Source: Chloroflexota bacterium (GTDB taxonomy: Bacteria > Chloroflexota > Dehalococcoidia > E44-bin15). From it: DNA of 64,000 bases. The DNA lies in assembly GCA_030604825.1 (NCBI GenBank), contig JAUVVB010000008.1, forward strand, positions 1-64,000. Reading direction: 5' to 3'. The notes under the pieces are model-generated. The model was not told the DNA's origin, did no database searches, and saw only the letters and a program-made list of their open reading frames with translations. Positions 33,621-42,521 of this stretch are shown piece after piece (position 1 is the first letter of the stretch; each line of letters starts with the position of its first letter). Made by a program: the position numbers and the translations under genes.

Positions 33621-34608
33621 CGCCCCGGGCAAAATGCTCCCATCCCTCCCTTTTCGCCCTTACTTCCCTTCCCCGCTCATCGAGAAGCCTCACCCTCCCC
33701 ACTTCCTCACCAACTATCTCGCCGATGACGCTGACCGGGCAGGGCATCAGCCCCTTCACCCTATCGATGACCTCGGCGCTGGCGGTGAAAAGGAGCTCAT
33801 AGTCTTCTCCCCCCGATAGGGCGAGGTCGAGGCGATCCTGCGGGAAGGCAGCGCTTACCAGGGGGTGAACCGGTATTTTCTCCATCCTCAAATTGGCCCC
33901 CACCCCGCTGGCCTGGCATACCTTTGCCAGGTCGCTGGCGAGCCCATCGCTTATATCTATCGCCGCCCTCACCCCATGGCGAGCCAGGATCTGCCCTTCC
34001 CTGATGCGGGGATAGGGCTTGAGGTGCGCTTCCCTCAGCGAGGAGGCAGTCTCCTCATCCAGCTTAAGCCCTCCCTTGAGCATGGCCAGCCCCGCCGCCG
34101 ATGCCCCCAGATATCCGGTGACCGCAATCCTCTCCCCGGGCCTTGCCGCGGCGCGGGTAAGGATCTGGCCTTCCTGGGCAGTGCCCATCACCGCTATGCT
34201 TAGCACCACAAGGGGCGAAGCGACCACATCTCCGCCGCAGACGGCAACATCGAACAGGCTTGCCAGCTCCGCCATCCCCCGATAAAGCTGAACGACATCA
34301 TCCACCTCGATATCTGGGGGCAAGCCCAGGGATACCAGGGCATGTTTGGGGGTACCCCCCATGGCGGCGATGTCGCTGAGGTTCACCGAAAGGGCCTTCC
34401 ATCCCAGCTCCCGCCAGCCGGTGGTGCTCAGGGTGAAGTGGACATCCTGGACCATGGCATCGCAGGTGGCAAGCTGGATGGGGGCATCGCTGCGCCAGGC
34501 GGCGGCATCGTCGCCAATATCCACTAAAAGGGGCTCTTGCCTGGACTTGGTCACGATCTCGGCGAAGAGTTCGATGAGCCCAAATTCCCCCAGCTCCGAG
34601 ACCTTCAT
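33595..34608 (-). CDS. thiL: thiamine-monophosphate kinase
   Basis: 337 residues from ATG at 34608. VDIGDDAAAW, SVNLSDIAAMGGTP, AVCGGDVVAS, AIDISDGLASDL and ALSGGEDYELLF are the ThiL/PurM-type ATP and metal motifs. It makes thiamine pyrophosphate. A GTG 11 codons upstream would fall between the -35 and -10 boxes, so it is rejected. The -10 is only 6 bases from the ATG, predicting a leaderless mRNA. Confidence 0.92.
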   Translation of the reverse strand: MKVSELGEFGLIELFAEIVTKSRQEPLLVDIGDDAAAWRSDAPIQLATCDAMVQDVHFTLSTTGWRELGWKALSVNLSDIAAMGGTPKHALVSLGLPPDIEVDDVVQLYRGMAELASLFDVAVCGGDVVASPLVVLSIAVMGTAQEGQILTRAAARPGERIAVTGYLGASAAGLAMLKGGLKLDEETASSLREAHLKPYPRIREGQILARHGVRAAIDISDGLASDLAKVCQASGVGANLRMEKIPVHPLVSAAFPQDRLDLALSGGEDYELLFTASAEVIDRVKGLMPCPVSVIGEIVGEEVGRVRLLDERGREVRAKREGWEHFARGDDRFSKPG

Positions 34609-34614
34609 GGCAAG

Positions 34615-34643
34615 ATTATACCTGCTTTCCGTTGAGGCCACAA
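34615..34643 (-). promoter_or_regulatory. thiL promoter giving a leaderless transcript
   Basis: Minus strand: TTGTGG at 34638-34643, 17 bp, perfect TATAAT at 34615-34620. Six bases separate the -10 from ATG, so +1 should be the A of the start codon. Confidence 0.65.
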
Positions 34644-34701
34644 CTGGCCAAATTAGTGAAGAGCTGATATAGTTTTGGGGTGAAGGATGGCTTAGGGGGT
34701 C

Positions 34702-34866
34702 TTATTTCCCCCTCTTTTCGTAATTGGGGCACCAGGTAACATTGGGACGGTTCGGGTTATGGCAGGAGCCTCGCCAGTCCCACTTGCAGCTATCGCAGAG
34801 GAAGATGTTCTTGCCCAGTGCCTTCTTGAGCCTGAGCTTTGCCTTATACCACATGCTGGGACCCAT
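34702..34866 (-). CDS. small Cys-rich protein, unknown
   Basis: 54 residues from ATG at 34866 with AGAGG just upstream (TTG at 34884 is possible). A basic N-terminal half (KAKLRLKKALGK) precedes CDSCKWDWRGSC and a later WCPNYEKRGK, four cysteines that could bind zinc or an iron-sulfur centre. It is not recognised as a named family. The lone gene is divergent from the tautomerase. Confidence 0.62.
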   Translation of the reverse strand: MGPSMWYKAKLRLKKALGKNIFLCDSCKWDWRGSCHNPNRPNVTWCPNYEKRGK

Positions 34867-34938
34867 ATCAACCTCTGAGCTCAAAGATAATATACTACTT
34901 GAGAAGATTCAAGGCAAGGGTTGAAGGGGGTGATGCAA

Positions 34939-35127
34939 ATGCCTATAGTGAGGGTGGAAATGTGGCCGGGGAGGACCCAATCCCAGAAGGCGGAGCTGGC
35001 CCGGGTTATCACCGAGGCGGTGGTCACCATCGCCCACACCACCCCGGAGGCCACCATCGTCATCTTCGAGGATGTGGCCAAGGAGAACTGGGCGGTGGGT
35101 GGGGTGCTCGCCTCTCAATCTGACTAA
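34939..35127 (+). CDS. 4-oxalocrotonate tautomerase-family enzyme
   Basis: 62 residues, the classical length. The start is set at ATG 34939 because these enzymes need Pro as the first residue after Met removal (MPIVRVEMWPGRT); earlier in-frame starts would bury it. The central VITEAVVTIAHTTPEATIVIFEDV fits the fold (shown only in part by motif; helix then strand). It likely tautomerises an unsaturated oxo-acid. AAGGGGGTG precedes the start. Confidence 0.87.
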   Translation: MPIVRVEMWPGRTQSQKAELARVITEAVVTIAHTTPEATIVIFEDVAKENWAVGGVLASQSD

Positions 35128-35277
35128 CGGGTCAGTGTAGACTGCCGGGGGGAGCAAGAAAGGCTCACAGTGAGCGCATCCTGCCGAATTGACCCTTGCT
35201 TCGGGCCTCACCAACATAGGGCTGGAAAACACGTCAGCTTTTGCCAGAGCCAGGGGGATTATTCCTCTATCTTGCAC

Positions 35278-36546
35278 CTACAGTATTCCCTCTTCTATCA
35301 GTTCGTCCAGAGGTCTTGCCCTGCTCACCTCCTCCACCAGCTCGGGCGAAGGGTTGGGATAGACTACCGGCCCGTGTTCCCTGGAGGGAAGGATTACCGT
35401 TGAGGTGTGAGGCGGCATAGAGTTCTCGTCCCTCTGGTTCTTGGCCCAGGCCTCGATATCCACACAGCACTTGCCGTCCTCTATATGCTTCCTGGTGACC
35501 CTGCCCTCAAAGATGGTGACATCACCCATCATGTTGAAGGCCCTCTCATCTCCGCTCATCTTCCACAGGAAGCCATCATCGCCCATCCAGTTGGTGAACA
35601 GCTGACAGAGCCAGCTCATCCGTTGAGAGCCATAATCATAAGCCCGCTCCACTCCTATGGTGCGGGCGAAGGGATCGAGAATGTGAACCAGCTCGGGGAC
35701 ATCCATTTCCCCCATCTCGCCGACGTATTCAAGCCCCCTGGGGTGCCTCCTCTCCCAATCATATTCTATCTTGTGAGCCCTGAAGAAGGGAGAGCCAGCC
35801 CCCATTAGCCATGCTATCTCATCCCTGACGCTCAACGGTCCCTTGATCATAGGCCCCAGCTTATCACCCACCTCCACATCCTCCCAGTATCTCAGCTCAG
35901 CGCCCCTTATCTCCTCCTTCTGGTACATCTCGAGGAACCTGGCCCAGTCTTCCCTGGTATAGGCAGGCTTGGGGATATTGCGGTACTTGCCGGCTGACCC
36001 CGATGCCCTCCTCTCGCCCAGAACGGCATGGGCACGCTCCTTGCCTACGATCTGCCCCCTCTGGTCTATGTATATGACCTCGCCATAGTCGATCCAGGTC
36101 CTGCCCCCTCCCATCCTGCCCTCTTTCTTCACCAGCTCCCGCAGGATGCTGACGACTTTGAATTCATCGCCAACAAATATGGGGCGATACCATTCCCAAT
36201 CCCCCCCCACGTACCAGGCATGTATCCCGGGGCCTCCGCCACCCCCGGGCGTCCACTGAATGGAGTAGAGATAGCTTGGGGGAGCAATGATACTTTTATA
36301 TTTGGTCTTCTTGGCATACCCTTCATCCCTGAAAAGGGGATTGGTATCCCCTACGCCATTTACGAAGTGCCTGATGCCATCCTTGGTTGCCTGGGTGTTG
36401 AAGTAGATACGCCGGGGGATGAATGGCTTGTTCGCCCTCGCCATCCTCCTTGCCTCTACCTCGGGGGTATATGCTTCATGCTCGGGCATTTCTCCCTTCT
36501 CGCCCATGGGCCTCAGTCGCGGATGCTCCATCTTTTCGCTTGACAC
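35278..36546 (-). CDS. MaoC-like/FAS1-type double hotdog dehydratase
   Basis: 422 residues from GTG at 36546 with GGGAGG 10 bases upstream. It appears to have two hotdog domains: an N-terminal acyl-dehydratase-like part with FVNGVGDTNPLFRDEGYA (about residues 62-80) and a second around LRYWEDVEVGDKLGP (about 219). The mid-protein Asp and the motif IAPPSYLYS are usual for this group, which hydrates enoyl-CoA or acts on other acyl/aryl thioesters. Its substrate is unknown. It lies downstream of three solute-binding proteins and has its own promoter. Confidence 0.8.
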   Translation of the reverse strand: MSSEKMEHPRLRPMGEKGEMPEHEAYTPEVEARRMARANKPFIPRRIYFNTQATKDGIRHFVNGVGDTNPLFRDEGYAKKTKYKSIIAPPSYLYSIQWTPGGGGGPGIHAWYVGGDWEWYRPIFVGDEFKVVSILRELVKKEGRMGGGRTWIDYGEVIYIDQRGQIVGKERAHAVLGERRASGSAGKYRNIPKPAYTREDWARFLEMYQKEEIRGAELRYWEDVEVGDKLGPMIKGPLSVRDEIAWLMGAGSPFFRAHKIEYDWERRHPRGLEYVGEMGEMDVPELVHILDPFARTIGVERAYDYGSQRMSWLCQLFTNWMGDDGFLWKMSGDERAFNMMGDVTIFEGRVTRKHIEDGKCCVDIEAWAKNQRDENSMPPHTSTVILPSREHGPVVYPNPSPELVEEVSRARPLDELIEEGIL

Positions 36547-36600
36547 TTCCGGTCTTCCTCCCTTTCCATGGCTGTCGATGGACTTCTCTTAGCGTAAATT

Positions 36601-36630
36601 ATTATAAATGTCTTTCCGGGGCAAAGGCAA
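36601..36630 (-). promoter_or_regulatory. predicted promoter of the MaoC-like gene
   Basis: Minus strand: TTGCCT at 36625-36630, 18 bp, perfect TATAAT at 36601-36606. The leader would be about 48 bases. Confidence 0.55.
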
Positions 36631-36747
36631 CAATTGCCAACTCCCAGCCAATCCGGAAGCATTTCGAACTGCGTTTGGGCAGAGAAGGGCCCCCGATAGC
36701 TTGGCGGTGAAGCCTTTAGCTTCGAGTCCACTTAGTGATAAGGAGGG

Positions 36748-37938
36748 TCAGTACTCAATAGCTACTACCGGCTCCCACTCCCCATCATGGAATACGGTGA
36801 TATCAAAACGGCCGCTGAATCTCTCATGGGCGATGCCCCACTGCTCCTCGCCGCCAAATCGACATACCCCCTTGAGGATGTCAAACTCCCCTCCCTCCAG
36901 GGCCGCCACCACCACATCCACATCAAAACTGTCCACTTCTTGGAAAACCGCGGCCATCATGTATATCCAGTCGTAGCCCTCACCAGCGCTATTATCCCAG
37001 AGGTCCTCGCCAAACCTGTCAACGAACTTCTGGTGGAAAGCCTTCTGCTCTGGGGTCCCCTTGGGATACTCCGGGTAGCCGCCAGCAATGAAGCCCTCGG
37101 CGTTCTCCAGCCCGGCAGCCAGTGCCATGACTTTCCAGTTAGGCCGAGCGCAGCTCCACAAAAGGCCGTCATAGCCCATTCCCCTTGCTTGCTTGGTCAT
37201 AAGGGCAGAGCCGGATGAGCCTGAGACGGTGGTATCGATGAGATCAGGGTCGCCGGCCAGCATCCGGGTAATCTGCGGGCTGAAGTCCATGGTGCCCGAC
37301 TCGAAAAATTGAGTGCTCACCACTTCAATCCCGCGGGCCTGGGCCATATCTGCCGTGCACTCTGCCATCCGCTCGCCGCTCCCGCCAGCCGGGGCGATAA
37401 TAGCGACCCTCTCCACCTCAGGGTAATTCTCCTTCAGCCAATCATATCCAATCTCGTTCCAGCCACACATACTGTCTAGCCAGGTAAAGCTATAGGGGTA
37501 ATCCGGCCCCAACGGGAATTCCTCCGAAGCGTAAGTGTAGCTGAAGGTAACCACATGGTTCTCCTCGGTGATGGGCCTTACTGCCAGGCAACAACTGTCG
37601 CCAATAGGGCCATATATGTACTGAAGCTTGTCATCAAAGATCATCTTTTGAACTGCGGTCACCGACTCCTCGGGGTAAACCTTGTCATCACGCGCCACTA
37701 TCTGGAGCATGTATGTCTCCCCGCCAACAACAATTCCCCCTGCCTCGTTGACCTCTGCCACTGCTATCTCTGCTCCCTGTTCCACGGTAAGGAACCAGGG
37801 AGCGGCGGGGCCGGTGAGGGGCCCGAGCATCCCCAGCTTGTAGGTCTTGGCCTCGCCCTCCCCCGCTGCGCAGGAGGCGGTGAACACCAGGGCCACCGCC
37901 ATGAGAACAAAGACCAGGCTTGCTAACCACCTTTTCAC
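36748..37938 (-). CDS. ABC-type substrate-binding lipoprotein 1 (branched-chain amino acid type)
   Basis: 396 residues from GTG at 37938, with CGGAGG upstream. Positively charged start, hydrophobic core and TASC lipobox give a lipid-anchored Cys23. The mature part starts TYKLGMLGPLTGPAA, the LivJ/HmuV-like periplasmic-binding type 1 pattern, with the YIYGPIGDSC and ENHVVTFSYTY segments. It is about half identical by eye to the next two, so it is the older copy. Ligand is unknown; no permease or ATPase gene is adjacent. Confidence 0.88.
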   Translation of the reverse strand: MKRWLASLVFVLMAVALVFTASCAAGEGEAKTYKLGMLGPLTGPAAPWFLTVEQGAEIAVAEVNEAGGIVVGGETYMLQIVARDDKVYPEESVTAVQKMIFDDKLQYIYGPIGDSCCLAVRPITEENHVVTFSYTYASEEFPLGPDYPYSFTWLDSMCGWNEIGYDWLKENYPEVERVAIIAPAGGSGERMAECTADMAQARGIEVVSTQFFESGTMDFSPQITRMLAGDPDLIDTTVSGSSGSALMTKQARGMGYDGLLWSCARPNWKVMALAAGLENAEGFIAGGYPEYPKGTPEQKAFHQKFVDRFGEDLWDNSAGEGYDWIYMMAAVFQEVDSFDVDVVVAALEGGEFDILKGVCRFGGEEQWGIAHERFSGRFDITVFHDGEWEPVVAIEY

Positions 37939-38025
37939 TTTTCACCTCCGAACTAGGAATATCGTTCTACAGATCGACCGACTGGCAGTTTCCGCTTCCC
38001 AATAATATCACCTCCAGTAACCCAA

Positions 38026-39213
38026 TCACCACTCTCTTTCTACGATGGCTATATGTTCCCACTCTCCGTTCCGAAAGACGTTGATCCATTCCCGGTCTAG
38101 TTGGTATTCCCGCCTTATGCCGTAGGTCTCCTCGCCGAAACGTACCGTAGCCCCGGTTATTTCATCTTTACGTTCACTGTTCGCCAGAGCCTCCACCACC
38201 AGATCAGGATCGAAGCTGTCCACCTCCTCGAATATGGGGCCGATCCACTTTACCCAGCCATAGCCCAAGGACACCGACTCATACCAGGCTTCCTCGCCAT
38301 ATTTATCGACGTACTTCTGGTAGAAGGCCCGTTGCTCAGGCGTTCCTGTCTGATAAATCGGGCCACCACAGGCAATGAGACCCTCGGCGTTCTCCATTCC
38401 TGCCCCTACTACCAGAACTTCTGCCTGAGGCTGGTAGGAAGTATAGAACAGGCCTTCATAACCCATCTCCCTGGCCTGCTTAATGATAAGGGCGCATGGC
38501 CCTGCTGGGGCGGAGCAGGGATCGATGAGATCGGGATTCTTGGCCAGCACCTTGGTGAGGAAAGGGGTGAAGTCCGTGGTGCCTAGCTCGTAATATTCAG
38601 CAGCTACAACCTCCATCCCCTGGGCCTCCGCTGCCGCCCTGGCACTCTCCCGTACAGCCTCACCAGTGGGGTTACGCTCAGCGATTGAGGCCGCCCTCTC
38701 CACCTCAGGGTGATTCTCCTTGAGCCACTGATAGCCGACCTTGGCCCGGTCAGCGGCAGAGGAAAGATAGGAGAAGGTATAGGGATACTCCGGGCCCGGT
38801 GCGGCTAAGCTCATAGTAAAGATAACCACCCGGTTCTCCTCGGTGATGGGCTGTACCGCCAGAGCACAAGAGCTGCCAATGGGGCCCCATATATACTGGA
38901 CCTTCTCCTCGTAGATGAGCTGTTGAACCGCGGTCACCGACCCTTCAGCCAACATTTTGTCATCTGCGGCTACTATCTGGAGCATGTATGTTTCCCCACC
39001 GACGACGATGCCCCCTGCCTCGTTGATCTCCTCAGCGGCCATCTCCATTCCATCTCTTATCGGGATGCCCCCATACGCAGCGGGGCCGGTGAGCGGGCCA
39101 AGGTATCCCAGCTTGTAGGTCTTGGCCGCTTCCTCCCCCGGTCCGCAGGAGGCGGTGAATACCAGGGCTACCGCCATGAGAACAAAGACCAGGCTTGCTA
39201 ACCACCTCTTCAT
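38026..39213 (-). CDS. ABC-type substrate-binding lipoprotein 2
   Basis: 395 residues. The signal peptide is the same as copy 1 (TASC lipobox, Cys23). Mature start TYKLGYLGPLTGPAAYGG. Along most of its length it is nearly the same as copy 3, down to runs of identical DNA at the 3' end; differences cluster in the middle (for example YLSSAADRAKVGYQW versus the copy 3 residues). GGAGG lies 6 bases before the ATG. Recent duplication is clear; ligand is unknown. Confidence 0.9.
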   Translation of the reverse strand: MKRWLASLVFVLMAVALVFTASCGPGEEAAKTYKLGYLGPLTGPAAYGGIPIRDGMEMAAEEINEAGGIVVGGETYMLQIVAADDKMLAEGSVTAVQQLIYEEKVQYIWGPIGSSCALAVQPITEENRVVIFTMSLAAPGPEYPYTFSYLSSAADRAKVGYQWLKENHPEVERAASIAERNPTGEAVRESARAAAEAQGMEVVAAEYYELGTTDFTPFLTKVLAKNPDLIDPCSAPAGPCALIIKQAREMGYEGLFYTSYQPQAEVLVVGAGMENAEGLIACGGPIYQTGTPEQRAFYQKYVDKYGEEAWYESVSLGYGWVKWIGPIFEEVDSFDPDLVVEALANSERKDEITGATVRFGEETYGIRREYQLDREWINVFRNGEWEHIAIVEREW

Positions 39214-39372
39214 TTGATGCCTCCCTTGGGAAATATCGTTGCTACTTGGCTGCTTGGCAGTCTTCGTTTCCCTATATTGTCACCTTGCCCGGCAAAACTT
39301 GGTGGCAGCTCTAATTGCTGCCGCGTTTCTCTGGCTCAGCCAGCACAGATGGCGAATGGCGCAGCGCCGCAA

Positions 39373-40560
39373 TCACCACTCTCTTTCTACGATGGCTATA
39401 TGTTCCCACTCTCCGTTCCGAAAGACGTTGATCCATTCCCGGTCTAGTTGGTATTCCCGCCTTATGCCGTAGGGCCCCTCGCCGAAACGTACCGAAGCCC
39501 CGGTTATTTCATCTTTACGTTCACTGTTCGCCAAAGCCTCCACCACCAGATCAGGATCGAAGCTGTCCACCTCCTCGAATATGGGGCCGATCCAGTGTAC
39601 CCAGCCATAGCCCAAGGACACCGCCTCATACCAGGTTTCCTCGCCATATTTATCGACGTACTTCTGGTAGAAGGCCCGTTGCTCAGGCGTTCCTGTCTGG
39701 TAAATCGGGCCACCACAGGCGATGACACCCTCGGCGTTCTCCATTCCTGCCCCTACTACCAGTACTTCTGCACCAGGCTGGTAGGAAGTATAGAACAGGC
39801 CTTCATAACCCATCTCCCTGGCCTGCTTAATGACGAGGGATAACGGCCCTCCTACAGTCGCGCAGGTATCGATGAGATCAGGATCCCCAGCCAGCACCTT
39901 GGTGAGGAAGGGGGTGAAGTCGGCAGTGCCTAGCTCGTAATATTCGACAGCTACAACCTCCATTCCCTGGGCCTCTGCTCCCGCCCTGGAAGCCTCCAGT
40001 GCTGCCTCACCAGTGGGGGTATGGTCACTAACAAGGGCCACCCTCTCTATCTCAGGGCGATTCTCTTTGAGCCACTGATAGCCGACCTCGGCCCGGGCGG
40101 TGGTAGAGGAGAGATAGGAGAACGTATAGGGATACTCCAGGCCCGGTGCTGCCTCGCTAACGGCAAAGATAACCACCCGGTTCTCCTCGGTGATGGGCCG
40201 CACCGCCAGAGCACAAGCGCTGCCAATGGGGCCCCATATGTATTGGACCTTTTCGCCGTAGATGAGCTTTTGAACCGCGGTCACCGCCTCTTCGGCCAAA
40301 TATTTGTCATCTCCGGCCACTATCTGGAGCATGTATGTTTCCCCACCGACGACGATGCCCCCTGCCTCGTTGATCTCCTCAGCGGCCATCTCCATTCCAT
40401 TCTTTATCGGGATGCCCGCATACGCAGCGGGGCCGGTGAGCGGGCCAAGGTATCCCAGCTTGTAGGTCTTGGCCGCTTCCTCCCCCGGTCCGCAGGAGGC
40501 GGTGAAAAATAGGACAACCGCCATGAGAACAAAGACCAGGCTCGCTAACCACCTCTTCAT
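39373..40560 (-). CDS. ABC-type substrate-binding lipoprotein 3
   Basis: 395 residues from ATG at 40560 with GGAGG upstream; a longer in-frame form would cross the promoter. Lipoprotein signal peptide with Cys23. First of the three in the transcript direction, served by a good promoter. The last 100 bases are virtually the same as copy 2, including its AATCACCACTC stop region, so gene conversion or very recent copying is likely. Confidence 0.9.
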   Translation of the reverse strand: MKRWLASLVFVLMAVVLFFTASCGPGEEAAKTYKLGYLGPLTGPAAYAGIPIKNGMEMAAEEINEAGGIVVGGETYMLQIVAGDDKYLAEEAVTAVQKLIYGEKVQYIWGPIGSACALAVRPITEENRVVIFAVSEAAPGLEYPYTFSYLSSTTARAEVGYQWLKENRPEIERVALVSDHTPTGEAALEASRAGAEAQGMEVVAVEYYELGTADFTPFLTKVLAGDPDLIDTCATVGGPLSLVIKQAREMGYEGLFYTSYQPGAEVLVVGAGMENAEGVIACGGPIYQTGTPEQRAFYQKYVDKYGEETWYEAVSLGYGWVHWIGPIFEEVDSFDPDLVVEALANSERKDEITGASVRFGEGPYGIRREYQLDREWINVFRNGEWEHIAIVEREW

Positions 40561-40588
40561 TTGATGCCTCCGCAAAAGCGTTTGAGTT

Positions 40589-40617
40589 AGTCTAGCACCG
40601 GGCGCAAGGCAAGTCAA
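40589..40617 (-). promoter_or_regulatory. predicted promoter of the binding-protein array
   Basis: Minus strand: TTGACT at 40612-40617, 17 bp, TAGACT at 40589-40594 preceded by TGC (extended -10). Leader of about 22 bases before the ATG at 40560. Confidence 0.65.
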
Positions 40618-40704
40618 GGTTGCTTCAGGTGCCTGATCCTATTATCAGGGCAAGAAACCGAGGCATGATTGGATGGTGCTCAGGGGTGGAACAACTAACT
40701 TTAC

Positions 40705-40733
40705 TTGCCAGAACCCCACGTAGGTGTTAGAAT
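40705..40733 (+). promoter_or_regulatory. tRNA promoter
   Basis: TTGCCA at 40705-40710, 17 bp, TAGAAT at 40728-40733, both 5/6 matches. +1 would fall about 7 bases before the tRNA-Lys 5' end. Confidence 0.68.
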
Positions 40734-40746
40734 GAGCAGCAGATAT

Positions 40747-40821
40747 GGGCCGCTAGCTCAATGGAAGAGCAACTGACTCTTAATCAGTAGGTTGCAGGTT
40801 CGAGTCCTGCGCGGCTCACCA
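40747..40821 (+). tRNA. tRNA-Lys (CTT)
   Basis: Cloverleaf by eye: acceptor GGGCCGC/GCGGCTC, D-stem GCTC/GAGC, anticodon stem ACTGA/TCAGT with loop CTCTTAA (anticodon CTT), T-arm GCAGG-TTCGAGT-CCTGC. Discriminator A and an encoded CCA follow. Confidence 0.95.
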
Positions 40822-40822
40822 G

Positions 40823-40907
40823 GGGGAAGTGGCGGAACTGGCAGACGCGCATGATTTAGGATCATGTGCCTTAGGGCGTAGGAGTTCGAGTCTCCTCTTC
40901 CCCACCA
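40823..40907 (+). tRNA. tRNA-Leu (TAG)
   Basis: Acceptor GGGGAAG/CTTCCCC, anticodon stem CATGA/TCATG with loop TTTAGGA (anticodon TAG), a long class II variable arm and T-arm GGAG-TTCGAGT-CTCC. Discriminator A and encoded CCA. It lies 1 base after tRNA-Lys and shares its transcript. Confidence 0.95.
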
Positions 40908-40942
40908 GGAAGAAGGTGAAAGGGGGTTTATGGAGAGATCTT

Positions 40943-40959
40943 TCAGGTCAGGGACCTGA
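40943..40959 (+). terminator. hairpin after the tRNA pair
   Basis: Perfect 7-bp stem TCAGGTC-AGG-GACCTGA. No T run follows directly; a second tiny stem GCCT-TTTG-AGGC with TTTTCTTT comes at 40975-40994. It may act in processing or weak termination. Confidence 0.3.
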
Positions 40960-41037
40960 GGTCTGTTACCCGTTGCCTTTTGAGGCTTTTCTTTGAGAAA
41001 GATGTGGCTTTTCAAAACTGTTCAAGGGGGATAAAGC

Positions 41038-41499
41038 ATGGCTGAAGCTATGGAGGCAATGCGGCGCCAGCTGGAAGCAGCTTTTTGGGGGCACACTTTT
41101 GTTGTTGTAGGCATAATAGCGGGGTTCGCCCTGCTCATGGCCAGCATCTTATCTCCAGTCCCCGTCTTCTGGCAGTATCTCATATTAGCAGTGGTGGTCA
41201 TAGTGCTTAGCCTGATCTGGGCCTTATGGCGCGACATACCGAAATCGGCTAAATACGCCTGTTCTAGCATAATCCTGATCGGCTTTGCCTGGTTGCTGTA
41301 TAATAGCCTGGCTGTTGAGTTTAACTGGCCTGCGGCTCAGGTACCGATGACCGACTTGGAGCTTGCGGCCCAGTACCCGGGGCCACTGCTTATGGAGGGA
41401 GCGATCAAAATGGCCAAAGCAATAATCACCGGCGGGGTGGTAAGCCTTTGGTTGTTCGCCGCCGGGGTGGCTGGCCTTCTTTCGGCGGCGCGTTCGTAG
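41038..41499 (+). CDS. four-helix membrane protein, unknown
   Basis: 153 residues, family not recognised. Hydrophobic segments lie near residues 20-38, 45-62, 73-90 and 128-148. A short amphipathic MAEAMEAMRRQLEAAFW start and an RDIPKS loop follow the positive-inside pattern. AAGGGGG precedes the ATG. It stands between the tRNA genes and galU without an operon partner. Confidence 0.75.
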   Translation: MAEAMEAMRRQLEAAFWGHTFVVVGIIAGFALLMASILSPVPVFWQYLILAVVVIVLSLIWALWRDIPKSAKYACSSIILIGFAWLLYNSLAVEFNWPAAQVPMTDLELAAQYPGPLLMEGAIKMAKAIITGGVVSLWLFAAGVAGLLSAARS

Positions 41500-41590
41500 T
41501 AAGGCTTTAGGTTTTTCCACTGCTTCGCGGATACCAGGAGGGCTTTCCCACTGCGGCAGGCCCTATTTGTCTCCGGGGCAACGTGGTGAG

Positions 41591-42457
41591 TTAAAGCTGG
41601 CGCCTAATTCCTTTGAGGAACTCCTTGAAATCGGGGCCCATTTTGGGGTGTTTTAGGGCAAGGCCAACGGTGGCCTGGAGCAGGCCCAACGGCCTTCCGG
41701 CATCATAATATTCCCCCTCGAACTCATAGCCATATACCGCTTGCCTCTGGGCCAGTAGCCTCAGCGCATCGGTGAGCTGAATCTCTCCCCCAATGCCCGG
41801 AGGGGTAACCTCCAGCGCCTCGAAGATCTCCGGGGTGAGGATATATCGGCCCAGTATTGCCAGGTCTGAAGGCGCTGCCTCGGGCTCGGGCTTTTCCACC
41901 ACGCCCAACAACTGGTAAACCCGCTCCTCTATTTGCTGGGGCTCGATGACCCCATAGCTTCTAAGCTCATCCCTTGCCACCCGCCGCACCGCCACCACGC
42001 TCCCCTGGTAACGCTGGTATACCTGGAGCATCTGCTTTATAGGGGACACCTTGGCATCAAAGACATCATCAGGAAGGAAAACGGCAAACGGCTCCCCGGC
42101 GATGAGTTCCCTGGTGATAAGGATGGCATGCCCCAGGCCAAGCTGCTCCTTCTGCCTGACATAGCATATGTTGGACAGCTCGGCGATGCCGCGCACCTCC
42201 TCGAGCAGCTCCCTCTCCTTCTTTTGCTCCAGCAGGTATTCCAGCTCGAAGTCCCTGTCGAAGTGCTCCTCGATGGCGCTTTTGCCCGAGGATGTCACGA
42301 TGATGATCTGCTCCATATTGCAGGAGATGGCCTCCTCCACGACATACTGGATCATGGGCTTATCCACCAGAGGGAGCATCTCCTTGGGGAGGGCCTTTGT
42401 TGCCGGCAGGAACCTCACTCCCCATCCCGCCGCGGGGATCACCACCTTGCGAATCAT
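41591..42457 (-). CDS. galU: UTP-glucose-1-phosphate uridylyltransferase
   Basis: 288 residues from ATG at 42457 (a TTG two codons earlier is possible) with AGAGGT upstream. VVIPAAGWGVRFLPATKALP is the sugar-nucleotidyltransferase start, KPMIQYVVEEA, LGLGHAIL, FLPDDVFD and VEKPEPEAAPSDLAILGRYI follow in GalU order. It makes UDP-glucose for surface glycans. Trp in GWGVRF replaces the more usual Leu/Tyr. Confidence 0.92.
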   Translation of the reverse strand: MIRKVVIPAAGWGVRFLPATKALPKEMLPLVDKPMIQYVVEEAISCNMEQIIIVTSSGKSAIEEHFDRDFELEYLLEQKKERELLEEVRGIAELSNICYVRQKEQLGLGHAILITRELIAGEPFAVFLPDDVFDAKVSPIKQMLQVYQRYQGSVVAVRRVARDELRSYGVIEPQQIEERVYQLLGVVEKPEPEAAPSDLAILGRYILTPEIFEALEVTPPGIGGEIQLTDALRLLAQRQAVYGYEFEGEYYDAGRPLGLLQATVGLALKHPKMGPDFKEFLKGIRRQL

Positions 42458-42478
42458 AATCAAAGACCTCTGCCCCCC

Positions 42479-42507
42479 ATTCTACCTGAGGTTTTCACCG
42501 CAGGCAA
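42479..42507 (-). promoter_or_regulatory. predicted galU promoter
   Basis: Minus strand: TTGCCT at 42502-42507, 17 bp, TAGAAT at 42479-42484. It faces away from the SRP RNA promoter 15 bases further on. Confidence 0.65.
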
Positions 42508-42521
42508 GGGCTTTTTCAGGG

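Noticed and set aside
35128-35277. Small gene between the tautomerase and the MaoC-like gene
   Set aside because: No frame with a ribosome site or family pattern was found in these 150 bases.
40975-40994. Rho-independent terminator after the tRNA genes
   Set aside because: The stem is only GCCT/AGGC with a 4-base loop; the following TTTTCTTT alone is not enough for a firm call.
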